Shown: piece after piece, positions 1 through 5,242 of the stretch
How the letters are laid out: each line of letters starts with the position of its first letter
Position numbering within the stretch: the stretch's first letter is position 1
DNA from: a bacterium
Lineage (GTDB): Bacteria > Cyanobacteriota > Vampirovibrionia > Gastranaerophilales > Gastranaerophilaceae
Direction: 5' to 3'
Assembly: GCA_017444705.1 (NCBI GenBank)
Contig: JAFSWA010000032.1
Coordinates: 1 to 6,754 of the forward strand
Length of the DNA stretch: 6,754 bases
Notes under the pieces: generated by a model
The model's database searches: none
Told to the model about the DNA's origin: nothing
The model's input: the letters and a program-made list of their open reading frames with translations, nothing else
Position numbers and translations under genes: made by a program

Positions 1-1
1 T

Positions 2-70
2 ACATTACCCGAACAAGATTTTCAAAATATAATGAAGGGTTTATTTGAATCACTTTTGGATGTTCAATAG
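2..70 (+). CDS. C-terminal end of a truncated upstream gene
   Basis: Frame 2 is open from the window edge to a TAG at 68-70, giving 22 residues that end in LFESLLDVQ; the other two plus frames stop within the first 50 bases. The peptide looks like an amphipathic helix, with hydrophobic residues at regular spacing among acidic and polar ones. This suits the end of a real protein, but 22 codons is too short to prove coding and no family can be named. The stop lies directly before a sharp rise in GC content, consistent with a gene boundary there. Confidence 0.45.
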   Translation, partial: TLPEQDFQNIMKGLFESLLDVQ

Positions 71-85
71 TCAAAAGCAGATTTC

Positions 86-123
86 GTCAAAAGCGTCTTG
101 CTGACCCGCAAGCCGCATTTGAC
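86..123. repeat. Imperfect inverted repeat (38-nt hairpin)
   Basis: The left arm GTCAAAAGCG (86-95) pairs with CGCATTTGAC (114-123) with one A-A mismatch. After a 1x1 mismatch (96/113), CTTGC (97-101) pairs with GCAAG (108-112) around the six-base loop TGACCC. In total 14 of 16 positions pair, many as G-C. No T-run follows on either side, so it is not a standard intrinsic terminator. The first nine bases of the left arm, GTCAAAAGC, also occur as a direct repeat at 70-78, overlapping the upstream stop codon by one base. Confidence 0.65.
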
Positions 124-180
124 TTCACCGTCTAAAAATGACACTCAAAATTTTCGCTCAGCTAACGCATGCAGGCTCAC

Positions 181-237
181 AAAACTCGTACCTCGTTTGT
201 TCGCTTTGCAAAGACAGCAAAATTTCGTACAAGTTTT
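181..237. repeat. Imperfect inverted repeat enclosing a 10-bp palindrome
   Basis: AAAACTCGTAC (181-191) pairs with GTACAAGTTTT (227-237) at 10 of 11 positions, the exception being C-A. The 35-base interior contains CTTTGCAAAG (204-213), a perfect palindrome that could form a small inner stem or bind a dimeric protein. With the 86-123 hairpin this makes the block look like an element with several stems rather than a simple spacer. Confidence 0.45.
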
Positions 238-243
238 TATAAT
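238..243 (+). promoter_or_regulatory. Candidate -10 element for the 94-residue gene
   Basis: TATAAT matches the sigma-70 -10 consensus perfectly and lies 61 bases before the ATG at 305. No convincing -35 box lies 16-18 bases upstream (the sequence there is near CAGCAA). If used, transcription would start near 250 and the leader would contain the 258-288 hairpin. In DNA this AT-rich a perfect -10 can occur by chance. Confidence 0.3.
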
Positions 244-257
244 TAACTATCAAAAAA

Positions 258-288
258 TTTTGTGTTTATTTTAAAAATAAACACAAAA
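258..288. promoter_or_regulatory. Long AT-rich hairpin just upstream of a ribosome binding site
   Basis: TTTTGTGTTTATTTT (258-272) is the exact reverse complement of AAAATAAACACAAAA (274-288), so the arms match over 15 bp with one central base; about 14 pairs could form. It ends three bases before the Shine-Dalgarno stretch AAAAGGA (291-297) of the gene at 305. On the plus strand it is flanked by A-runs, so it is not a plus-strand terminator. Read on the minus strand it is followed by a T-run (252-257) and would resemble a weak intrinsic terminator. It could instead be a leader structure affecting translation or mRNA stability. Confidence 0.45.
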
Positions 289-304
289 ATAAAAGGAAAA
301 AAAT

Positions 305-589
305 ATGAACATTTCAAAAATTAATTCAACCCCTGCATTTAAAGGTTCAATTATGGTTCCGATTAAAACACAACATAATCAACCTGTCTACAAAGTATTT
401 GATACAAAGGCTATCTCATTTATAAGAAAATATAACAACGGAACACAAATCAGATATTTAAACGAGGATTATTTTGTAAATAAGGAAAAAGCATCTTTTC
501 AAGATATTGCAGCTGCTTACAATATGTCAAGAGATAATCTTTTTGATGTAGATTTAACTACAAGTCTTGAAACATATTTAACAGTATAA
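305..589 (+). CDS. Orphan 94-residue protein with N-terminal F-K-G motif
   Basis: I do not recognise a named family. The ATG at 305 is preceded by AAAAGGA (291-297) at 7-nt spacing, a good ribosome binding site, and the frame ends in TAA at 587-589. Residues 1-14 are a polar Asn/Ser/Thr-rich segment closing with PAFKG. Residues 28-60 alternate hydrophobic and polar residues with an NNGT turn at 44-47, suggesting paired beta strands; residues 63-80 look helical (DIAAAYNMSRDNLF). There is no hydrophobic signal peptide, no membrane segment and no cysteine, so it is predicted to be small and soluble. The next gene, a calpain-like protease, opens with a similar Ser/Asn-rich segment ending in NFQG, which suggests shared targeting or processing. 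The 87-nt gap and separate -10-like sites argue against tight co-translation. It is probably a real gene of unknown function. Confidence 0.8.
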   Translation: MNISKINSTPAFKGSIMVPIKTQHNQPVYKVFDTKAISFIRKYNNGTQIRYLNEDYFVNKEKASFQDIAAAYNMSRDNLFDVDLTTSLETYLTV

Positions 590-646
590 ATATTTATGTA
601 AATAAATGTAAAAAAAACGCAAATATATAGATAACTTTGTTTTATA

Positions 647-652
647 TATAAT
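647..652 (+). promoter_or_regulatory. Candidate -10 element for the calpain-like gene
   Basis: TATAAT at 647-652 is a perfect -10 hexamer 24 bases before the chosen ATG at 677, which would give a leader of about 18 nt holding only the ribosome binding site. The 16-18 bp upstream position is AT-rich with no recognisable -35 box. The 590-670 gap also has a six-pair AT-only stem (592-597/602-607) with no T-run, too weak to call a terminator. Confidence 0.35.
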
Positions 653-662
653 ATAGGCAGTT

Positions 663-668
663 AAAAGG
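663..668 (+). promoter_or_regulatory. Ribosome binding site that sets the protease start
   Basis: AAAAGG at 663-668 lies 8 nt before the ATG at 677 but only 2 nt before the in-frame GTG at 671. The spacing favours the ATG, shortening the protein by two residues compared with the longest open frame. Confidence 0.6.
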
Positions 669-676
669 CAGTGTTT

Positions 677-1879
677 ATGAGTGTAAAATTTTCTTCTTCA
701 TTAAATTTTCAAGGTTTAAATCAAAACGTAAGAATTTCACAACCTAATATAAGCTCAACAAACCTTAGCAACCGACAAAAACAGGACAAAAAAATAAATT
801 TACCGCCCGTAAATATATATAGTAATCCTGCGTTAAATAGTTACAAAACTCCTAAACTGTACCCTTTGGGAAAATTGGAGAACGGTGAAAGGATAATTGA
901 TTCCGATTGTGTAATGGAATCTTCAAGACCTATAAATCCGAATTATTTACGACCAAATCAAGAAATGGTTGAAAATAATACCATTACAAACGGTGAAATT
1001 AATAATTTCATACAAGGCGGACAAAGGGGCGACTGCTACCTTTTAGCTTCATTATATGCATTAAAAACCTCGGAAAAAGGAAAAGATTACATAAAAAATT
1101 GCGTTAAATACAATGATGACGGTTCCGTAACCGTTACTTTACCGGGGGCATTAAAGGTAAAAGAAAACGCTGACGAAGATGACCCAAGCAGAAACTATGT
1201 TACAGGAGTTTACAGAATTTCAAAAGAAGCTTTGGAAAAAGCAGACAAGCAGGCCGGTAAAACATACGCATACGGCGACAGGGATGTAAGGATTATGGAA
1301 CTCGCTTTTGAAGCCTATCGTGCGGAAGCAATGATTTCAAACTATGTAAACGGAAATGTTGTTGCACCTGATGAAGCCGGAAATACAGGCGGCGGAAACA
1401 GGAGAGATACACTTTCTGCCGGTTCAAGCTTTGATGCAATATACATTATTACAGGCAAACCCTCAGAATTATACCAAAACCCTCAAAAAAGAAATACTGC
1501 AAAATTATATATCTCAGGCGAATACGGTTATGTCGGAGATAAAAAATTTGCAAAAGAAAATATGTTATCCGCAAGTAAATATGCCAAAAAATCTATAAAA
1601 GAAGTAACAAATACTTATGACAAAGATTCCGATTTACAAAGACTTCTTGATAAATATAGCGGGAAAGAAAAAGATTACGCAATTTCCGTTTCTGTAATAT
1701 GCGGAATGAAAGATAGAAACGGCAGAATATTCAAAGGCGGCGGCCACGCTCTTACCGTTACAAAAATAACAGCTGATTTTGTAGAAGTCGCAAACCCGCA
1801 TCATACAAACAGAAAAGAACGTATTCCGAGAGCTGATTTTGAAAAAATGGCTTATAAATTAAACATTGCTGAAATGTAA
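677..1879 (+). CDS. Calpain-like (C2-type) cysteine protease
   Basis: The 400-residue product has the calpain catalytic signatures in order: GDCYLLASL with Cys120, GGGHALTVT with His357, and VANPHH with Asn373 (numbered from the ATG at 677). Calpains use a Cys-His-Asn triad in QGxxGDCW, GHAY and NPWG contexts, so all three catalytic residues are present. Differences from the classical family are Tyr for Trp after the Cys, His for Trp after NP, and the oxyanion Gln one residue further from the Cys than usual. Residues 1-60 are Ser/Asn/Gln-rich and probably disordered, beginning with a segment that ends NFQG; this could be a targeting or pro-segment. There is no hydrophobic signal peptide, no membrane helix and no obvious EF-hand or C2 domain, so it is a protease core with a leader. 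No inhibitor gene is evident beside it; the 94-residue gene upstream could be a partner, but that is speculation. Substrate is unknown. The family call is firm, activity likely. Confidence 0.85.
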   Translation: MSVKFSSSLNFQGLNQNVRISQPNISSTNLSNRQKQDKKINLPPVNIYSNPALNSYKTPKLYPLGKLENGERIIDSDCVMESSRPINPNYLRPNQEMVENNTITNGEINNFIQGGQRGDCYLLASLYALKTSEKGKDYIKNCVKYNDDGSVTVTLPGALKVKENADEDDPSRNYVTGVYRISKEALEKADKQAGKTYAYGDRDVRIMELAFEAYRAEAMISNYVNGNVVAPDEAGNTGGGNRRDTLSAGSSFDAIYIITGKPSELYQNPQKRNTAKLYISGEYGYVGDKKFAKENMLSASKYAKKSIKEVTNTYDKDSDLQRLLDKYSGKEKDYAISVSVICGMKDRNGRIFKGGGHALTVTKITADFVEVANPHHTNRKERIPRADFEKMAYKLNIAEM

Positions 1880-1880
1880 A

Positions 1881-1950
1881 AATTATAGCAAATTTTTTCC
1901 TAAACTCAAAATTCAAGATTTTTTCGTTTTTTAAATATCATGCTATAATT
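1881..1950. repeat. Perfect 10-bp inverted repeat formed by divergent extended -10 sequences
   Basis: AATTATAGCA (1881-1890) is the exact reverse complement of TGCTATAATT (1941-1950), with 50 bases between the arms. Each arm contains TGnTATAAT, the right arm facing leuA and the left arm facing back into the protease gene. The spacer is T-rich (runs at 1893-1898 and 1919-1932) with only a five-pair AT stem at 1908-1912/1918-1922, so no convincing terminator for the protease gene is present. Confidence 0.5.
1942..1949 (+). promoter_or_regulatory. Extended -10 promoter for leuA
   Basis: TGcTATAAT (TG at 1941-1942, TATAAT at 1944-1949) is a perfect extended -10 element, which can work with a poor -35 box; the -35 position holds only TTTTCG. 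Transcription would begin near 1956, giving a leader of about 20 nt to the ATG at 1976. So short a leader leaves no room for a leucine attenuator or T-box. Confidence 0.5.
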
Positions 1951-1975
1951 AAATAAGCAAGTCGGAGAATTAATT

Positions 1976-3508
1976 ATGGTAATACAAAAAAGACAGCCGT
2001 TTTTTTATGATACAACTTTAAGAGACGGAAATCAGGCTCTCAAAAAGCCGTGGAATACACAAGAAAAAGTCGAGATTTTTAATCATTTGCTTGAATTGGG
2101 CGTTCAAGCTGTTGAAGTAGGCTTTGCAGCGGCAAGTGACATGGATTACGATGCCTGCACTACGCTATCTGAAATATCAGAGGGTAAAGTTATAATTTCC
2201 GCACTCGCAAGAGCGGTTGAAAAAGATATTATAAAAGCTATTGAATCAGTCCAAACCGCACCTAAAAAAAGGATTCATACTTTTATTGCTATGAGTGAGT
2301 TTAACATGAAATATGTTCTTAACAAAACTCCATATGAAGTTCAAAAAATTGCGGTTGAAGCTGTTGAATTTACAAAAAGAAATCTTGATAAATCAGGAGA
2401 AATTCAGTTTTCGGTCGAACATTTCGGGGATTGCAGAGAGAATCTTAATTTTGTTATAGATACTTTGAAAAAAGTGGTAAGAGCCGGAGCAACAACAATA
2501 AACCTGCCCAATACGGTAGAACGATACAGAGTGAAAACTTTTGTTGATATGGTAGCAAAAGTTTATGACGCACTGCCAAAAGATATTACAATCGGAGTGC
2601 ATTGTCATAATGACTTAGGAATGGCCACTGCCGCAACGGTTGAAAGTTATTTTAACGGGGCAGTTCAACTTGAAGGCTGCGTAAACGGATTAGGAGAACG
2701 TGCGGGCAACACAAACTTGCTTGAAGTAGCAGTTGCACTGCATAACTCAGGGGTCGATGTTCCTTTAAATCTTGGGAAAATTTATGAAACGGCATTAACT
2801 GTTTCCGAAATGTCAAAAATCCCGATTTATGAAAAAGCACCTTTAATTGGTCCTGATGCTTTGGCTCACAGAAGCGGAATCCATCAAGACGGAGCAATAA
2901 AAACAAAAGATATGGAAAAAGGTGCATATAGACCGATTCATCCGTCACTTATCGGAAGAAAAGATGATGCGGAAAAACTTGAATTTACATCACAATCAGG
3001 AAAAACAGCCGTCTTTGAAATTATATCGCATGCAGGCTACCCGATTACACTTCAAGAAGCCGTCAGAATTACACCTACTATTAAAGAAGCTGCGGAAAAA
3101 GCCGGCGAACTCCCGACAAGAAATATCATTGATATTTACTTTAAAGAAGTCTTTAATGTTAAAGGGCCATTCAAACTCATTGCGTTTGATAAAATTTCTG
3201 ATGATAAATATAATCTTAAATTTAACCATAATGAACAATATTATGAAGTACAAGGCATCGGTAACGGTCCTTTGGACTGCTGTTTAAGTGCATTAAAACA
3301 AGCAGGTTTTGAATACAAACTTGCACATTACCAACAAATTGCACTTGATGAAGATATTTTAGGTGCAGGGGCAACCGCTATGACAGTCATTAAATTTGTA
3401 TTACCAAATGAAAAAGCAATTATCGCAAGAGGAAAAGACGAAAGCACCTCTAATGCAAACGTCAAAGCGGTATTTAACGGTCTGAATATTATTGCAAAAA
3501 TGCAATAA
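1976..3508 (+). CDS. leuA: 2-isopropylmalate synthase
   Basis: The 510-residue protein catalyses condensation of acetyl-CoA with 2-oxoisovalerate, the committed step of leucine synthesis in the cytosol. The N-terminal TIM-barrel carries the DRE-TIM signature YDTTLRDGNQ (11-20) with Arg16 and metal ligand Asp17, the metal-binding VHCHNDLG (His209, His211) and GERAGNTN (Asn245). HRSGIHQDG (298-306) follows in the linker region. Residues about 385-510 form the C-terminal regulatory domain, including GAGATAMTVIKFVL (463-476), the part that binds leucine in this family. Together with the length this favours isopropylmalate synthase over homocitrate synthase, but citramalate synthase shares the architecture and cannot be fully excluded. 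SVEHFGD at 146-152 and SQSGKTAV at 339-346 point to the LeuA2-like branch rather than the E. coli-type enzyme; this subgrouping is from memory. GGAG at 1964-1967 lies 8 nt before the ATG. No other leucine gene is adjacent. Confidence 0.9.
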   Translation: MVIQKRQPFFYDTTLRDGNQALKKPWNTQEKVEIFNHLLELGVQAVEVGFAAASDMDYDACTTLSEISEGKVIISALARAVEKDIIKAIESVQTAPKKRIHTFIAMSEFNMKYVLNKTPYEVQKIAVEAVEFTKRNLDKSGEIQFSVEHFGDCRENLNFVIDTLKKVVRAGATTINLPNTVERYRVKTFVDMVAKVYDALPKDITIGVHCHNDLGMATAATVESYFNGAVQLEGCVNGLGERAGNTNLLEVAVALHNSGVDVPLNLGKIYETALTVSEMSKIPIYEKAPLIGPDALAHRSGIHQDGAIKTKDMEKGAYRPIHPSLIGRKDDAEKLEFTSQSGKTAVFEIISHAGYPITLQEAVRITPTIKEAAEKAGELPTRNIIDIYFKEVFNVKGPFKLIAFDKISDDKYNLKFNHNEQYYEVQGIGNGPLDCCLSALKQAGFEYKLAHYQQIALDEDILGAGATAMTVIKFVLPNEKAIIARGKDESTSNANVKAVFNGLNIIAKMQ

Positions 3509-3530
3509 ATGAATTATATGACAAATAATT
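3489..3530. terminator. Weak hairpins at the leuA/fabG convergent junction
   Basis: Only 20 bases separate the two convergent stop codons. TTATTGCA (3489-3496) pairs perfectly with TGCAATAA (3501-3508) around a four-A loop, the right arm including the leuA stop. AATTAT (3512-3517) pairs with ATAATT (3525-3530). Neither is GC-rich or followed by a clear T-run, so this is the only candidate structure for ending the two transcripts, not a convincing terminator. Overlapping transcript ends are likely. Confidence 0.2.
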
Positions 3531-4251
3531 AAAAGGACAAACCACCGTCAACACCTATTACCTGACCTGTTATATATGTTGCATCACAGGCTAAAAATTT
3601 TACGGTTTTTGCTATATCATCAGGCTCGCCCAATCTTTTCAACGGAATTATATCTATAATCTTTTCAACTGCAAGACCTTTTGTCATATCCGTTTTTACA
3701 AATCCCGGAGCTATCGCATTGACTCTGATATTTCTTGAACCCAATTCCTTTGCCAAAGATTTCGTCAAGCCGATTAATCCCGCTTTTGCGGCAGAATAAT
3801 TTGCTTGACCCAAATTTCCTCTGACTCCTACAATTGAAGACATATTTATAATACAACCCTCTCTTTGTTTCATCATAATTTTTGAAATCGGCTGAGTCAT
3901 ATAAAATGCCGAATTTAGGTTGGTATTTATGACAGCTTCCCAATTTTCATCATTCATTCTGATAAAAAGCCCGTCACGAGTAATTCCTGCGTTATTCACA
4001 AGCACATCAATTCTCTCAAAATCTGCGTGAATTTTTTCAACTGCTTCGGCACAAGCTGTTTTATCAGAAATATCAAATTTATAAGCTTTTGCTTTTACTC
4101 CCAGTTCTTTTATTTCTTTGACCGTCTGATTTGCAGCTTCATCATTTCCCACATAAGTAATTGCGACATCCATTCCCGCTTTTGCAAGCTCTAATGCACA
4201 ACCTTTACCGATTCCTCTTGAACCTCCTGTAATCAATGCTACTTTACTCAT
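3529..4251 (-). CDS. fabG: 3-oxoacyl-[ACP] reductase
   Basis: The 240-residue protein is a classical short-chain dehydrogenase/reductase that uses NADPH to reduce 3-ketoacyl-ACP to 3-hydroxyacyl-ACP in type II fatty acid synthesis. The Rossmann glycine motif is TGGSRGIG (8-15) and the NNAG motif is at 86-89. The catalytic tetrad is Asn111, Ser139, Tyr152 and Lys156, the last two in ANYSAAKAG, a near match to FabG proper. APGFVKTDMT (181-190) and the end GVDGGLSF are also typical, and the length matches the family. The ATG is preceded by AAGGAG (4264-4259) at 7-nt spacing; this site overlaps the fabD stop codon and the genes are 11 nt apart, so the two are probably translationally coupled. It is the last gene of the cluster in this window. 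The SDR family is large, but the fabD neighbour makes FabG by far the best call. Confidence 0.93.
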   Translation of the reverse strand: MSKVALITGGSRGIGKGCALELAKAGMDVAITYVGNDEAANQTVKEIKELGVKAKAYKFDISDKTACAEAVEKIHADFERIDVLVNNAGITRDGLFIRMNDENWEAVINTNLNSAFYMTQPISKIMMKQREGCIINMSSIVGVRGNLGQANYSAAKAGLIGLTKSLAKELGSRNIRVNAIAPGFVKTDMTKGLAVEKIIDIIPLKRLGEPDDIAKTVKFLACDATYITGQVIGVDGGLSF

Positions 4252-4262
4252 AAAATTTCTCC

Positions 4263-5207
4263 TTATATAATTTCTTTAACCTTAATTTCTTCTATTGTAC
4301 TTTTTAATGTACTCATATCCGATAAATTAAAAACTCTTGCGTCAGGAACGGTTTTTCTTATTAATCCTGACAGAACCCGTCCCGGACCTATCTCTACAAA
4401 TGTTGTAACTCCGTCATTAACCATATTTTGAATAGTTTGTGTCCAATATACAGAAGAATAAATCTGTTTTGGCATTTTTTCCCTAAAATTTTCTGCCAAA
4501 ATCTCGGGCTTTCCGTCAACATTTGTATAGACAGGTATTTTAGAATTATTAATTTTAATTTTATCCAAAATAGAACTAAAATCTTCTGCTGAGATTTTCA
4601 TAAGCTCAGAATGGAATGCTCCCGAAACAGCAAGCGGAATAATCTTTTTAATCCCGTTTGCACTCAGCAATTCCATAGCTTCATCAACTGCCCGATTTTC
4701 CCCTGTTATTACAACCTGTTTTGGAGAATTATAATTAGCTATTGAAATTATACCTAAACTTTTTGCATCGTTTAAGCATTTATTTATTAATTCTATATCG
4801 TCAGAAATAACTGCAGCCATTTTACCGTCATGAACACTACTCATTGAATTTGCTCTCTTTTGAATAGCCAAAAAAGTATCTTCCAAATTCAAAACTCCGG
4901 CTGCATACATTGCGGAATATTCACCCAAACTGTGTCCTGCAACAGCAAAAGGCTCAATATTAAGCTCTTTTTTCAAAACTTCTAAAATTGCAATTTCAAC
5001 CGCAACAATACAAGGCTGCGTATTTACAGTCATTTTCAATTCCTGTTCATTACCGTTAAAACAAATTTCGGAAATATTTTTATTCAAAATTTTATCAGCA
5101 GTTTGAAAAACCTTTTTTGCTTCTTCATAATTTTCAAAAAAATCTTTACCCATGCCCTGATATTGAGCACCCTGACCGGGAAATACATAAGCAAATTTTT
5201 CAGTCAT
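4263..5207 (-). CDS. fabD: Malonyl-CoA:ACP transacylase
   Basis: The enzyme transfers malonyl from CoA to acyl carrier protein, supplying the elongation unit for fatty acid synthesis. From the ATG at 5207 it has 314 residues, close to the usual 305-315. Motifs in order are FPGQGAQ (9-15, oxyanion Gln12), GHSLGEY (91-97, nucleophile Ser93), Arg118 in QKRAN, and SGAFHS (195-200, catalytic His199). IGPGRVLSGL near the C-terminus is also typical. An in-frame TTG at 5225 would add six residues but has no ribosome binding site, whereas the ATG has an excellent one, so I use the ATG. The gene follows plsX by 35 nt and precedes fabG by 11 nt, as part of one operon. Its position straight after plsX, without fabH between them, departs from the common order. 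Confidence 0.95.
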   Translation of the reverse strand: MTEKFAYVFPGQGAQYQGMGKDFFENYEEAKKVFQTADKILNKNISEICFNGNEQELKMTVNTQPCIVAVEIAILEVLKKELNIEPFAVAGHSLGEYSAMYAAGVLNLEDTFLAIQKRANSMSSVHDGKMAAVISDDIELINKCLNDAKSLGIISIANYNSPKQVVITGENRAVDEAMELLSANGIKKIIPLAVSGAFHSELMKISAEDFSSILDKIKINNSKIPVYTNVDGKPEILAENFREKMPKQIYSSVYWTQTIQNMVNDGVTTFVEIGPGRVLSGLIRKTVPDARVFNLSDMSTLKSTIEEIKVKEII

Positions 5208-5212
5208 AAATT

Positions 5213-5219
5213 CTCCTTT
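5213..5219 (-). promoter_or_regulatory. Ribosome binding site that sets the fabD start
   Basis: On the minus strand AAAGGAG runs 5219 to 5213, five bases before the ATG at 5207. Translation from the upstream TTG (5225) would have to read through this site as codons. The near-perfect anti-16S match and spacing make the ATG the likely start. Confidence 0.75.
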
Positions 5220-5242
5220 TGCCAAGTTTATGGGAAAACGGG

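Larger units (their letters stand above)
71..240. other. GC-richer structured intergenic block, possible interspersed repeat or ncRNA
   Basis: Bases 71-230 contain 71 G or C out of 160 (44%), while the next 60 bases contain 8 (13%); intergenic DNA here is normally the most AT-rich part. The block holds an imperfect hairpin at 86-123, a second at 181-191/227-237, and a perfect 10-bp palindrome at 204-213. It has no start codon with a Shine-Dalgarno site on either strand. On the minus strand one frame is nearly open, broken by a TGA at 145-147. Reasonable identities are an interspersed repeat of the REP or MITE type, a structured RNA, or the decayed remains of a gene. The sequence alone cannot decide between them, because only one copy is visible. 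Confidence 0.5.

Noticed and set aside
166..177. CGCATGCAGGCT occurs here and again at 3027-3038 inside leuA
   Set aside because: In leuA it encodes ordinary residues (SHAG) and the flanks do not match, so a chance 12-mer built round the GCATGC palindrome is the simplest explanation.
591..608. AT-only stem after the 94-residue gene considered as a terminator
   Set aside because: Six A-T pairs with an A-run rather than a T-run downstream; too weak to call.
671..676. GTG start at 671 for the protease
   Set aside because: The AAAAGG site lies only two bases away, too close; the ATG at 677 has proper 8-nt spacing.
1356..1598. 80-codon plus-strand frame inside the protease gene
   Set aside because: It overlaps the protease region between the catalytic Cys and His, which is continuous and in frame; the alternative product shows no recognisable motif.
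2393..3287. Several open frames of 70-121 codons on both strands inside leuA
   Set aside because: They lie wholly within a well-supported gene, have no domain features and no convincing ribosome binding sites.
5208..5225. TTG start at 5225 for fabD, adding six residues
   Set aside because: No ribosome binding site precedes it, while the ATG at 5207 has AAAGGAG at five-base spacing.
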